Shown here: positions 41,982-52,830 of the stretch, piece after piece
Layout: each line of letters begins with the position of its first letter
How positions within the stretch are numbered: position 1 is the first letter of the stretch
NCBI RefSeq assembly: GCF_005869875.1
Contig: NZ_VAWG01000001.1
Coordinates: 124,001 to 188,000 of the forward strand
Reading direction: 5' to 3'
DNA: 64,000 bases
From: Paenibacillus pinistramenti
GTDB lineage: Bacteria > Bacillota > Bacilli > Paenibacillales > Paenibacillaceae
Position numbers and translations under genes: made by a program
The notes under the pieces: model-generated
Databases searched by the model: none
Told to the model about the DNA's origin: nothing
The model's input: only the letters and a program-made list of their open reading frames with translations

Positions 41982-43052
41982 TTATTCTGTTGCGGTTACT
42001 GCTCCTGTTTCTGTTGCGGTTGTCTCTGTCGCTGTTTCTGTTGTTTCTGTTGTTTCTGTTGCTGTATCGGAATCAGATGATTCCTCGGTTTCCTCATAAA
42101 TAATGACACACTGCGTTTCCGGTTCATACTCTACGGCAGCGCCAAGCGCCTCAGACACAAACCGGACAGGAATGAGGGTTGATCCACTTTCAGCAATGGC
42201 TTCCGTATCCATCAGGACCGTTTCTCCATTAACGTAAGCTTTCTTGCTGTTCAAATACAGCTTCACGCTAACGCCGTTCCGGGTCAGGATCACGGATTTG
42301 TCTTCAGCATTGTAGGTGACTTCCGCACCTAAGGCTTCGGCGATCGTCCGGAAGGATACCAGCGTGTTCCCGCCTCTGAATACCGGTGTGCTCGTGTACT
42401 GCTCCCCATTTACAAATAGAACAGCCCCTGACTTCAATCCGGCTTTTTTCATCAGCTGTCCCAGCTTCTTGTAGCCCTTAATATCGCTGATATCGGCAAG
42501 AACGACCTCCTGCTGTACATAAACTGCATCGGTAACGCTGCCTGCTTCGTCCAACAGATCGGCAGCCGACTTCAGCGCCTCCGTGGAATCAACGATTTGT
42601 TCAAGCTCTGCCTTCATTTCAGGCGTCAATTCTGCACCATATTGAGTGAGCAAAAGGTTCGCCAGAACCGCTCCCGCGGATTCGTCCTGTACATTTTGAA
42701 CCGCCTTCAATAGTCCTTTGTAGCCATGTCCTTTGTATGTAGCTGATGTTACTGTTTCGGTTTGTTCTTCATTCTCTGATCCATTATCCTCGTGCTTGCC
42801 TTTCTTCTGCTTCTCTTCTGTTCCTTCTGTTCCTTCTGTTCCTTCTGTTCCTTTTGTTCCTTCTGCTGCTGCAGCCTTCTCCTGTTTGTCCGATGGATTA
42901 ACGTCCTGCCGTTTCACAGAAGATTCAGCAGCCTTACTCTTGCTTGATCCTTGTCCTCCTTTTCCCGCATTATCGGGTTTTGACGCTGAAGCACCCCCTG
43001 CCAGACTTACAGCCAACAAGCAAGCCAGAATCAATGTCCAAGTTTTCTTCAT
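41982..43052 (-). CDS. Secreted copper-amine-oxidase-N domain protein with repeat-rich linkers
   Basis: The 356-aa protein has a signal peptide (residues 1-23, ending GGASA), a Lys/Glu/Ser-rich low-complexity segment (about 24-105) with five tandem GTE units, a helical middle (about 110-215) and a copper-amine-oxidase-N-like domain (about 215-325: GAVLFVNGEQYTSTPVFRGGNTLVSFRTIAEALGAEVTYN and IPVRFVSEALGAAVEYE). The C-terminus is Thr/Glu-rich (ETTETTETATETT). The domain name is historical; no amine-oxidase active site is present. It is likely a cell-surface protein. It is transcribed alone. Confidence 0.75.
   Translation of the reverse strand: MKKTWTLILACLLAVSLAGGASASKPDNAGKGGQGSSKSKAAESSVKRQDVNPSDKQEKAAAAEGTKGTEGTEGTEGTEEKQKKGKHEDNGSENEEQTETVTSATYKGHGYKGLLKAVQNVQDESAGAVLANLLLTQYGAELTPEMKAELEQIVDSTEALKSAADLLDEAGSVTDAVYVQQEVVLADISDIKGYKKLGQLMKKAGLKSGAVLFVNGEQYTSTPVFRGGNTLVSFRTIAEALGAEVTYNAEDKSVILTRNGVSVKLYLNSKKAYVNGETVLMDTEAIAESGSTLIPVRFVSEALGAAVEYEPETQCVIIYEETEESSDSDTATETTETTETATETTATETGAVTATE
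42816..42860 (-). repeat. Five 9-bp in-frame repeats (Gly-Thr-Glu units)
   Basis: The 9-bp unit TTCTGTTCC (plus strand) is repeated five times, one copy with a C-to-T change, encoding GTE or GTK. A second, less regular 9-bp repeat (TTTCTGTTG type) is at about 41995-42063 in the Thr/Glu tail of the same gene. Confidence 0.8.
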
Positions 43053-43200
43053 GTATTTACCTCCTATGATGTGCTGAGGGCTTTAAGGCTTTACCCTAAT
43101 ATATCGGCAGCGGAAGCCTTGTTTATTAGAACGTGAATACTTGAAAAATCAAGCCGGTTCAGGCTTCGCACTCACGCCCCGGATCATCCTTTACTGCTTG

Positions 43201-43248
43201 AAAAAAAAGAGGCCTCCCAACGTGAATCAGACTTCACGTCGAAAGGCC
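43201..43248 (-). terminator. Terminator of metS
   Basis: AGGCCT and AGGCCT pair, with an inner CGTGAA/TTCACG stem (43221-43238), and T8 follows on the minus strand. Confidence 0.85.
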
Positions 43249-43300
43249 TTCTTCCCGAATCACCAGTAGAATCAGTAGATTGAGATTCTCCGTCCAGTTC

Positions 43301-45379
<2,079 letters not shown>

Positions 45380-45404
45380 TCAGGACATAAAGTTCCGTAA
45401 ACAC

Positions 45405-45685
45405 AAAAAAACTCCCGCCCCGATTCGGGACGAGAGATCACTCACGCGTTACCACCCAATTTCCCTGCTTCTTCACAGAAGGCAGGCTTAGCAGGTTCAT
45501 ACTGCAATGAACCGTTCCGTTAACGCCGGACCGCGCTCTGTCCTTGCCCTGCAGGCTCGAACAAAGATCCTCCCGGACCATCTTCCAGCGGTTCCCCAGA
45601 CCGGTTCTCAGCTCCCCCGGCTCTCTGCTGCTGCTTCGCCACTGTACTTATCCGTTCATAGGATACTGATATTTATTAGTAGTAT
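45405..45685 (-). ncRNA. T-box riboswitch of metS
   Basis: The leader between the promoter and metS carries the T-box sequence TGGGTGGTAACGCG (complement of 45445-45458) and, 3' to it, a terminator (CTCCCG/CGGGAG-type stem at 45411-45436 plus T7). Stem I features include AGAGAG near its start. The expected specifier is AUG; the codon on the complement of 45579-45581 (in GGAAGATGG) is my candidate. Uncharged tRNA-Met would stabilise the antiterminator and allow metS transcription. Confidence 0.88.
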
Positions 45686-45691
45686 TTTCTA

Positions 45692-45720
45692 ATCTTATGA
45701 AAAGTAAACGTCTCTGTCAA
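45692..45720 (-). promoter_or_regulatory. Sigma-A promoter of the metS T-box operon
   Basis: Consensus TTGACA (45715-45720) and TAAGAT (45692-45697) are 17 bp apart on the minus strand. The -35 overlaps the stop codon of yidD. Transcription should begin near 45685. Confidence 0.85.
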
Positions 45721-46025
45721 GCGGACCCGCTCTGCTGGCCGGAGTTGCCGGAGCTGCTGGAACTGCCTGTGCTGCCCTTGCCGAGTGAATCTTTACTTTC
45801 CGATTTGGGCGGAACCGGATCCAGCCCCCCCGGATGAAAAGGATGGCATTTGGCAATCCGCTTCGCGGCAAGCCAGCTGCCCTTCAGCGCCCCGTGGACC
45901 TCAATCGCTTCCAGGGCATAGGCCGAGCAGGTCGGATAAAACCGGCAGGTCGGCGGCTTGAGCGGCGAAATCCACTTGCGGTAGACATGTATGGGAGCCT
46001 GTACAGCCCTTCTTGTAAGCTTCAT
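45717..46025 (-). CDS. yidD: Membrane protein insertion efficiency factor YidD
   Basis: YidD is a small basic, amphipathic membrane-associated protein that helps YidC-type insertion. The first 70 residues carry the family signature [57 protein letters not shown] Ser/Gly-rich tail of about 30 residues follows and is not conserved in the family. The ATG overlaps the zur stop (ATGA), so translation is coupled to zur. Confidence 0.93.
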   Translation of the reverse strand: MKLTRRAVQAPIHVYRKWISPLKPPTCRFYPTCSAYALEAIEVHGALKGSWLAAKRIAKCHPFHPGGLDPVPPKSESKDSLGKGSTGSSSSSGNSGQQSGSA

Positions 46026-46462
46026 AGCGGCTGCTCCGTGCTCTTCGAGCTTGCCTGGCAGTCCTTGCAGTATCCGAATACCTCAAACTTATGTTTCACA
46101 ACCTGAAAATGATCGGGCGCATCCGCCAAAGGCATCGGGCAGAAAGGAATCGGATACGTCTTCTCGCAGCCCAGGCAGATCATATGATGGTGGTGATGCT
46201 CGCCGCCGCAGCTTGCGCGGAATTTCAAGCCGTCCTCAAACACAATCTGCTCCAGCACCCCCATCTCCTCCATAATTCTGAGGTTCCGGTACACGGTGTC
46301 GAAGCTGAGTCCGGTATACTTCTTACACATAAAATCGTAAACGTCTTTCGGCGTCAAATAGCCGTCGGTATTGACAAACAGCTTGGCAAGCGTCCGGCGC
46401 TGGTCGGTAATCCGCAGCCCTTGGCCGGACATCTTGGCTATGATCTCATCTGCTGTAAGCAT
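46022..46462 (-). CDS. zur: Zinc uptake regulator Zur (Fur family)
   Basis: The 146-aa protein has an N-terminal winged helix ([47 protein letters not shown]) and a C-terminal dimerisation domain with [14 protein letters not shown] and GYCKDCQ, giving the two CxxC pairs that bind structural zinc. The pattern is closer to Bacillus Zur than to Fur or PerR. It represses zinc-uptake genes when zinc is plentiful. GGAAGGGGAA precedes the ATG. The 258-bp upstream gap holds the terminator of the large secreted-protein gene; no Zur box was identified. Confidence 0.88.
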   Translation of the reverse strand: MLTADEIIAKMSGQGLRITDQRRTLAKLFVNTDGYLTPKDVYDFMCKKYTGLSFDTVYRNLRIMEEMGVLEQIVFEDGLKFRASCGGEHHHHHMICLGCEKTYPIPFCPMPLADAPDHFQVVKHKFEVFGYCKDCQASSKSTEQPL

Positions 46463-46623
46463 AGAGGCAGTTCCCCTTCCGTTATTCCTTGTTCCAAACC
46501 TTTCATAACGGAGCTTGTCGTTAAACAGGTTTCATTTTTCTACCTTTAATAATGCCCCAAATGAGGCGGCTCGTCAACGAATCCGGCCCTTGAGCGTGTC
46601 TGGCCATTCAGCATTTTCAAGGT

Positions 46624-46665
46624 AAAAAAAAAGAAAACGGCGGCCGGTTACTCACCTAAGCCGCC
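46624..46665 (-). terminator. Terminator of the 784-aa secreted-protein gene
   Basis: GGCGGC (46639-46644) pairs with GCCGCC (46660-46665); a long T-rich run (complement of 46624-46637) follows on the minus strand. Confidence 0.8.
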
Positions 46666-46720
46666 ATCATTCTGCGAACATCTTATCTACTAAAGTTTAT
46701 TCGGACTTCAAAGACTATTC

Positions 46721-49075
46721 CTATTTCTCTTCCGGAAGAGGCTGGAACAGCAGATTGACGGACAGGTTGCTGCCCGGTGCTGCCGTAAAGATGAAATCTA
46801 CGGTTTCTTCCTTATCGCCGGTCCGGTATAGAGGCACATTATCGTTTGGCGCATTCATTACCCCAGAAGACGGAAGATCTACCAGAACGCCGTTGACCAT
46901 AATGGATCCTACATAGGTGCCTCCGCGCGGGTTAAACGAAATGAGCGTGTGCGGAGCGACTCTTGAGGTTCTGATCTTGTAGAGCACCCCAAAGTTGCCG
47001 GCATTGATAGACTGCGTATAGAACGGCGTATCAAAACCAGACTGGAACGGGTCGCTGGAGTTGTCGCCCAGCAGCAGCCGTTTCGGTGTATCGCCCAGCA
47101 GTTCGTCATATTGAATAACACGGGTAGAATCGGTATAAGTTCCGCGGTTATGCACGCCGTCACGAGCCAGAATACTCAGCTGCGGAAGCGTCTTAATCGG
47201 ATCTTTACTTGCATCAATCATAATGACGTCAAACTGGACCGGATAATCGGTATAAATGTCGGACAACAAGGAAATAACTTGACCAGGCTTGATCTTCTGG
47301 GCGCTTAGCTCGCTGAAGATGACCTTCTGTTCGTGCGAAGCCAGGGTGATATCCTGTTCGGCAGAACGGGTCTGCATGGAAGAGAAGTAGCGCTGCACAG
47401 ACGCTTTACCTGTTGCCATTGCATTTGCATTTGGTCCCGCAAAACCGAGCGAATCTATAAACAGATTGGCCGGCGCATCATTCAGGTTGGTAGCAATGAC
47501 ATACATCTTCACGTCCTTGCCAACCGCGTTGCTGTGGTGAATCATAAACCGGGCTTTGCCGACGGTCGTTTCGCGGTACAGAATCCCTTCGCTGTAGTTC
47601 GTTTCCGGGCTGTTGCTCCGGATCAGCGTAACCGGCTCGGTGGTGAAGGAATAACTCACTTTATCCCAGCTTGGAATCTGGCTGCCTTCGAACTGATATT
47701 TTTGCCCGACCGGTACAAAGAGCTTGTTGAAATCAGATTCCGTATACAGCGTTTCATTCGTAATCGTAATCGTATGCTCGATTGTAGAAGTCAGGCCGTA
47801 TTTATTCGTTACTTTGAGGCGGATGGTCTGCGTGCCCGGAGTAAAGAAGGCCAGCTTGTTATTTTCCCATTCGCGGGTTGTAATCGAGTTGTCTTCATCG
47901 GTGCTTTGATCGGTGTAGGTGATTTTTTCACCCATTTTATAGGTATCCTTATCGGTCGTAAAAGCGGCAACCGGCGGAGTATGCGGCTTCTCCACGTTAA
48001 TGGTTACAGAGTAAGGATCGCTCCAGTTGCCTGCAGAATCCTGCACGCGGTAGCTGACCACATAAGATCCCGGCTCGGAGAACATATCCTGCCGCCCTGT
48101 CCATTCCTCGTTCACGATCGCAAGTCCCGTAGGCGAGGAAGAGGTTGCCTGGTATGTAACCTGGGTTTCTCCCGCAATAATCTCACTCGGAGATACCGTA
48201 AACTTCGCAACCGGCTTGGCTGTAACGTCCAAAGTAACCTGCTTCGCTTTAGTATCTAATACATAAGACAGTTTAAGGGCTGCTGTAATCGAAGTAAAAG
48301 GCACCATAAAGTTGCTATTCTTGGTCGCGTAGGACTTGCCCCGCATCGTTGTTGTTACACCGTTGACTTTATAAGTATTGCTGTTCAGCTTAAAGCGCAT
48401 TTCGTCCGTTCCGCGCGTAATCACTGTTTCCTTTGTTTTGCTGTCATAGCGGATGGCCAGACCTACACGGTTAACCAGGGAGCGGATCGCCACATAGGAA
48501 ACGCCGTTCTTAACAGTCATAGGTTCAGAGGCTTTGTACTGAATGCCGTTCTGGTACATGATGTTGGTATTCAGCATCAGGATCAGTTTGCCGGGCGATG
48601 CCGCCGAAGCTGCCTGTGCTGTGGATGTGGCTGTAGCTGTGGCAGCTGACGCACTGCTGACTGCCGCTGCAGCCGCGGTTCCTGCTGCCGCTGAGGAGCT
48701 GCTGGAGGATGTGCCGGCGTTTGCAGCCGAATCTGAGGAAGCAGTTGTTCCTGCAGTGCTGCCGGAAGCTGAACTGTCAGCAGCTGGGCTGGCTGAGCTG
48801 TCAGGCGTTGAAGCAGCCGTCCCGTCCGACGGGCTTGGCGTAGCGGAAGGATCAGCTGCAGTCCCGGTGCTTGCTGAACTGTTCTGGCCGGCCGAGCTGT
48901 CAGTGACCGCCGTCCCCTCTGTACTGGAAGCAGCGTCCGTCTGTGCGGATCCTGCTGAGTGATAGGTTTGGCCTGTACTGCTGTCTGCTACCGTATCTGC
49001 TCCTGCGCTTGGAAGAATCATACCGACCTGGGAAGCTGCAAGAAGGATAGATAGTAATAGTCTGCGAAATTTCAT
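46721..49075 (-). CDS. Large secreted protein with copper-amine-oxidase-N and PKD-like domains
   Basis: The 784-aa protein has a signal peptide (about 1-26), a very long Ser/Ala/Thr/Gly-rich linker (about 27-160), a copper-amine-oxidase-N-like domain (about 160-290, with MYQNGIQYKASEPMTVKNGVSYVAIRSLVNRVGLAIRYDS and SNFMVPFTSITAALKLSYVLD), two PKD-like beta domains (about 290-450: AGETQVTYQATSSSPTG..EEWTG, AAFTTDKDTYKMGEKITYTDQST) and a unique C-terminal region (about 450-784). The last part includes YVIATNLNDAPANLFIDSLGFAG. No anchor or enzyme motif is seen. It is likely a surface-exposed structural or adhesive protein. It has its own upstream gap of about 400 bp. Confidence 0.7.
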   Translation of the reverse strand: MKFRRLLLSILLAASQVGMILPSAGADTVADSSTGQTYHSAGSAQTDAASSTEGTAVTDSSAGQNSSASTGTAADPSATPSPSDGTAASTPDSSASPAADSSASGSTAGTTASSDSAANAGTSSSSSSAAAGTAAAAAVSSASAATATATSTAQAASAASPGKLILMLNTNIMYQNGIQYKASEPMTVKNGVSYVAIRSLVNRVGLAIRYDSKTKETVITRGTDEMRFKLNSNTYKVNGVTTTMRGKSYATKNSNFMVPFTSITAALKLSYVLDTKAKQVTLDVTAKPVAKFTVSPSEIIAGETQVTYQATSSSPTGLAIVNEEWTGRQDMFSEPGSYVVSYRVQDSAGNWSDPYSVTINVEKPHTPPVAAFTTDKDTYKMGEKITYTDQSTDEDNSITTREWENNKLAFFTPGTQTIRLKVTNKYGLTSTIEHTITITNETLYTESDFNKLFVPVGQKYQFEGSQIPSWDKVSYSFTTEPVTLIRSNSPETNYSEGILYRETTVGKARFMIHHSNAVGKDVKMYVIATNLNDAPANLFIDSLGFAGPNANAMATGKASVQRYFSSMQTRSAEQDITLASHEQKVIFSELSAQKIKPGQVISLLSDIYTDYPVQFDVIMIDASKDPIKTLPQLSILARDGVHNRGTYTDSTRVIQYDELLGDTPKRLLLGDNSSDPFQSGFDTPFYTQSINAGNFGVLYKIRTSRVAPHTLISFNPRGGTYVGSIMVNGVLVDLPSSGVMNAPNDNVPLYRTGDKEETVDFIFTAAPGSNLSVNLLFQPLPEEK

Positions 49076-49109
49076 TCTCTGCTCCTTTATCTCTGAAATT
49101 TAAACTATC

Positions 49110-49329
49110 TAGACTGAACTAAAGAAAAATGCGCAGGGAAGGGAAAGGATTCCAAAAAAAACGAAAGTGGTCTGAAAGCTTTCCAAAGGAAAGCCGCTTC
49201 GGAAGCATAAGCTGTATGTGAGCGTATGCCTACCTTATATCTTCTTAGATAAAGAAATCCGGGAACAACAGAGCTCGTCAGGAACCTTTCCCGTACTTAT
49301 CCCAAATGGTTGTTCAAAAGTTCAGTCTA
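49110..49329. repeat. About 220-bp imperfect inverted-repeat element
   Basis: TAGACTGAACT (49110-49120) and its exact complement AGTTCAGTCTA (49319-49329) bound a non-coding segment. Inside, GGGAAAGGATTCC (about 49140-49152) faces GGAACCTTTCCC (about 49282-49293). The spacing between the two pairs differs (20 against 26 nt), so it is an imperfect palindrome. It lies before the 784-aa secreted-protein gene. It could be a MITE-like element, a structured leader RNA or two facing regulatory sites; no transposase or clear target duplication is visible. Confidence 0.55.
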
Positions 49330-49415
49330 AATAAAAAACACAAAAAAAATGCCCCGATCACAAAGGACATTTATTTAAACGCTTAATAACTGAGAAAGTT
49401 GCTAAAAGTGCAAAA

Positions 49416-49465
49416 AAAATGTAAAAACCCGGTAAGCTCATCACTGACAAAGTCGGCTTACCGGG
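49416..49465 (-). terminator. Terminator of the sugar-transport/nagZ operon
   Basis: A perfect 10-bp stem (CCCGGTAAGC and complement, 49428-49437 and 49456-49465) is followed on the minus strand by T5 and then T8. The rest of the gap down to 49330 is A-rich with nothing recognised. Confidence 0.88.
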
Positions 49466-49479
49466 AATTTTGACGAATG

Positions 49480-51144
49480 CTACAGGGAAGATTGCCCAGT
49501 TCCTATTGGGTAATCGCGGCTGATAGACACGGGAAGCTTACCTCCCGGCTGCTCTTTGCCAGCCAGCACTTTCGCAAGCGCGTCCAGCGTATAAGGCCTA
49601 TTCTCATAAGCGCACAGATACGCATCAACCTCCGGAAAGGCAAGCAGATCATAAGGATTTCTGGACGACACAACTGTTAAAGAGAGCTGCCCCTGCCGCA
49701 TTAGCTGCATAAGTCCTTTGACCAGCTCAACCTGACCTTCCGGGACCTTCCCTTCTGATGTATAAGTCACAGCAACCGCCTGCTTGTATCCCGAAGCCTG
49801 CTCCAGCACCTCCTGCACTTCTGTGCCTGCCGGGTGTGTGCCGACCTTCATTTGGCTGATGTTTGAATAATAAGGCTTCAGCGCGTCTCCCAGTGTATAA
49901 CGGTATTCCGCAGCTTCATCCACTTCAGTACGGTGTCTAAGCTCAGGCCACACGACGAGCACCGGCTCGGAAGGATCCAGCGGCAAAGGCGGCTGTGCCC
50001 CTTCGTTCTTGACAAGCGTAATCGACTTCCGGGCTGCCTGCTCCAGCAGGGATACCGTCCGTTCAGGCGGAAGCAGCGGCCGGCCGGGCTCTGTCAGCTC
50101 CTCTTCGGCAGGGTTGCCTGCGGACATTTGCCCGAATCCGGATTTGATCGCCAAAATGCGCTCCAGGGAACGGTCAATGTCAGCTTCGGGCAGACGCCCT
50201 GAGCGGACAGCCTCTATAGCCGCCCTGACTGCGGCCTCCTGCTCTGACAGCGTATGGCTGACCAGCACAAGATCCGCGCCTGCTTCCAGCGCCATCACGG
50301 CTCCTTCGGCAACGCCAAACTGCTCTGAAATGGCCTTCATTTCGAGACAATCCGTTACGATTATACCTTCAAACTTAAGCTCATCCCGCAGCAGCTCCTT
50401 AAGAACCTTCCGGGACAGCGTCGCAGGATTTCCATTCGGCTCAAACGCCGGAAAAACAACATGAGCAGTCATTATCGCTTCTGCTCCCGCCTCAATCAGC
50501 CGTTTAAACGGCAGCAGCTCAACCTTATGCAATCTGTCTGAACCGTGAGGCACCGACGCCAGCCCCAGATGCGAGTCAACCGAAGTATCTCCATGTCCGG
50601 GAAAATGTTTGGCTGTCGCTATAATCCCGTGCCGCCTAAAGCCGCGCACTGCCGCTTCGCCATGCTCTGCCACCTTAACCGGGTCCTCCGAATACGACCG
50701 CACCCCGATTACCGGGTTCAGCGGATTGTTATTCACATCCACGCACGGGGCAAAATTCATATTCATGCCCAGGAGCTTCAGCTCACAGGCAGACAGCTCT
50801 GCTACCGCTTCAGTCAGCGCCGGATCGTCTGCTGCGCCCAGCGACATATTGCCGGGAATGCGGCTGATGCCTTCATGATCAAGGCGGGACACCATGCCTC
50901 CTTCCTGATCAATCGCAATCAGCAGGGGAGGCGCCCCTGCCCGCCCGGCCATTTGCTGCAGGTCTTTCGACAGCTTCGCAAGCTGGGCCGCAGATTCCAC
51001 GTTTCTTCTAAAGTAGACCACGCCCCCGATATGATATTCCTCGATAAGAGCTGTAATATGCGCGTCAGGGGTGAGGCTATGGAAGCCGCAGATAAACAGC
51101 TGGCCGATCTTTTGCTCCAATGTCATGGTCTTGATGCTGTACAT
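49480..51144 (-). CDS. nagZ: Beta-N-acetylhexosaminidase, GH3 (NagZ-like)
   Basis: The 554-aa enzyme releases N-acetylglucosamine from muropeptides or chitooligosaccharides. The GH3 barrel (about 1-340) has YHIGGVVYFRRNVES, IDQEGGMVSRL, KHFPGHGDTSVDSHLGL (the NagZ His/Asp loop) and the nucleophile Asp in GIIVTDCLEMKAI. A C-terminal domain (about 360-554) resembles the extra domain of Gram-positive NagZ. No signal peptide is seen, so it is likely cytosolic. AAGGAG lies 9 nt upstream. It is 6 bp after the yesN-like gene and is the last gene of the transport cluster. Confidence 0.9.
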   Translation of the reverse strand: MYSIKTMTLEQKIGQLFICGFHSLTPDAHITALIEEYHIGGVVYFRRNVESAAQLAKLSKDLQQMAGRAGAPPLLIAIDQEGGMVSRLDHEGISRIPGNMSLGAADDPALTEAVAELSACELKLLGMNMNFAPCVDVNNNPLNPVIGVRSYSEDPVKVAEHGEAAVRGFRRHGIIATAKHFPGHGDTSVDSHLGLASVPHGSDRLHKVELLPFKRLIEAGAEAIMTAHVVFPAFEPNGNPATLSRKVLKELLRDELKFEGIIVTDCLEMKAISEQFGVAEGAVMALEAGADLVLVSHTLSEQEAAVRAAIEAVRSGRLPEADIDRSLERILAIKSGFGQMSAGNPAEEELTEPGRPLLPPERTVSLLEQAARKSITLVKNEGAQPPLPLDPSEPVLVVWPELRHRTEVDEAAEYRYTLGDALKPYYSNISQMKVGTHPAGTEVQEVLEQASGYKQAVAVTYTSEGKVPEGQVELVKGLMQLMRQGQLSLTVVSSRNPYDLLAFPEVDAYLCAYENRPYTLDALAKVLAGKEQPGGKLPVSISRDYPIGTGQSSL

Positions 51145-51150
51145 GCCAGT

Positions 51151-52830
51151 TCACTCCTTCAACTTGCCGTGATGAGCTCCATGAACCGTTGCCCGGTATT
51201 CCGAGGGGGTGAGGCCGGCATATTTTTGAAATACCTTGGAAAAATAACGCCGCTCCTGATATCCGAGCCCCTGCCCAATCAGCGTGATGCTCCTGTCGCT
51301 GGCCGCAAGCAGCTGTTTGGCTGACTCCATCCGCTGTCTGGTTACGTATTCGACAAACGTTTCTCCATAGTGGTTCTTGAACAGCAGGCAGAAGTAGCTG
51401 CAGCTGATTCCCAAATAATCCGCTGCCTCTTCAATGCCGAAATCTTCTCCCAAATGCTTGGCGATGTAATTCCCGGCTTCACGCATCAGCTGTTCGGCGG
51501 ATTTTCTGGAAGCCGCTGGTCCTTTCGGACGTGCTGCCAAACCGGCCAGCAGGTTCATCAGATCCTTCAACCCGGGCTGCCGGCCAAGCTCCCGCCAAAT
51601 TTCCGCTTCTTCCTGCTCCTTGAGCAGATGAAGCTCTCGCATCTCCCTCAGAAGATGAACAAGCATATTATGAAGCAGCTGTCCAGCGCCGGGCATCTTG
51701 GATTCGTTAAGCTTAGATTCATTAACCTTGGATTCGTTAAGCTTGGATTCGTTGAACTCGTATTCGTCAAGCCTGTCGAGGCAGGCTCTGAGCTCCTCCA
51801 GCCCTTTCCGGAGGGCCTGCTCCTCCTCGTTCCGGATCGCCGCTCCCATTCTTTCCAGCCAGCGCCACCAGAACTCCTCCCCTCTATCCAAAGCTTCATG
51901 CAGCACGGCTTCAAGCGCCTCCCCGCTGATCAGCCACTCCTCCGCTTCAGAGGATGCAAGCAGGAGCGCACGCTGAAGCCTGTTATAAACAGAAGATAAT
52001 TCTTTAAGGGCAAACGGGCCCTTATCCTGAATAAACCGGATCTGCATATCTCCGCTCAGGCCCGCCATTTGCTGCAGCCCTTCATAAGCGAGATACAATT
52101 GATGCTGATCAAGCTGCTGCTCCGCGTCATAGAAAATAAACCATTCGCCTTCACGCAGCTGCAGCACAGCTGCACCTGCTGAAGCCGGCAGCTGCTCCTT
52201 CAGCTTCCGCTTCATCCGGCTGTTGAAACGCTTGCGCTGTTCTTGGCTCCACAAGACCGAGCTTCCGGCATAGCCTTCCAAATCCGCAAACAGCACGGAA
52301 TACCTCTGCAGGGACAAGAGTTCCTCGTCCTCGTCCCCCTCTTCCTTCTCGCCGGCAGGATGATGACCGGACAGCATTTGGGCCATGAAATGCTCGCTGG
52401 CCCAGTTCATAACCGAATTCATCACGCTGCCCAGCCGGTTGTCCCCGCGTTCGCTGCGGATCTGAGCGGCAATCTTCGCAACCGTCTGTTCAAGCAGCTC
52501 ATAATGAATCGGCTTGCTGATGTAATCCTTAACGCCATAGCGCAGAGCCGTCCGGGCATATTCAAACTCCTGGTAGCCGGTCAGCAGCAGAATTTCCGTC
52601 TTCATTCCGCGCCCCCGGATCTCCTTGGCGAGAGTCAGACCGTCCATGACCGGCATCCGAATGTCGCTGAGCAGAATATCAATAGGCTGGTCTTCAGCAA
52701 TCTTCAGCGCTTCAATTCCGTTGCGGGCCATCCCGGCAATCTCTATTCCAAGGTCTTCCCATTTAAGCACTTTGGACAAATTTTGAAGAATCGGATATTC
52801 ATCGTCTACGAGCAGCGCTTTAAGCTTCAT
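51151..52830 (-). CDS. YesN-type response regulator with AraC DNA-binding domain
   Basis: The 559-aa regulator has a receiver domain (residues 1-120) with Asp9-Asp10, phosphoacceptor Asp56 in ILLSDIRMPVMDG, Thr in LLLTGYQEFEYA and Lys in YISKPI. A long helical region follows, then an AraC-type helix-turn-helix pair (about 455-555: IEEAADYLGISCSYFCLLFKNHYGETFVEYVTRQRMESAKQLLAASDRSITLIGQGLGYQERRYFSKVFQKYAGLTPSEYR). A repeat of five NESK(L/V)-type units sits at about 354-378. The ATG at 52828-52830 overlaps the kinase stop by 11 bp. Likely activates the adjacent sugar transporter; the frame upstream is not typical. Confidence 0.88.
   Translation of the reverse strand: MKLKALLVDDEYPILQNLSKVLKWEDLGIEIAGMARNGIEALKIAEDQPIDILLSDIRMPVMDGLTLAKEIRGRGMKTEILLLTGYQEFEYARTALRYGVKDYISKPIHYELLEQTVAKIAAQIRSERGDNRLGSVMNSVMNWASEHFMAQMLSGHHPAGEKEEGDEDEELLSLQRYSVLFADLEGYAGSSVLWSQEQRKRFNSRMKRKLKEQLPASAGAAVLQLREGEWFIFYDAEQQLDQHQLYLAYEGLQQMAGLSGDMQIRFIQDKGPFALKELSSVYNRLQRALLLASSEAEEWLISGEALEAVLHEALDRGEEFWWRWLERMGAAIRNEEEQALRKGLEELRACLDRLDEYEFNESKLNESKVNESKLNESKMPGAGQLLHNMLVHLLREMRELHLLKEQEEAEIWRELGRQPGLKDLMNLLAGLAARPKGPAASRKSAEQLMREAGNYIAKHLGEDFGIEEAADYLGISCSYFCLLFKNHYGETFVEYVTRQRMESAKQLLAASDRSITLIGQGLGYQERRYFSKVFQKYAGLTPSEYRATVHGAHHGKLKE
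51697..51771 (-). repeat. 15-bp tandem repeat in the YesN-like gene
   Basis: Five consecutive 15-bp units (51697-51711 to 51757-51771), four nearly identical to CTTGGATTCGTTAAG and one degenerate, encode pentapeptides of the form NESK(L/V/M). The period is a multiple of three, so copy number can change without a frameshift. Confidence 0.8.

Noticed and set aside
42816-42860. Short repeats resembling a CRISPR array
   Set aside because: The unit is only 9 bp, contiguous without spacers and in frame in a coding region.
49340-49380. Catabolite-response (cre) site downstream of nagZ
   Set aside because: TTTAAACGCTTAAT has several mismatches to the cre consensus and lies behind the operon rather than at its promoter.
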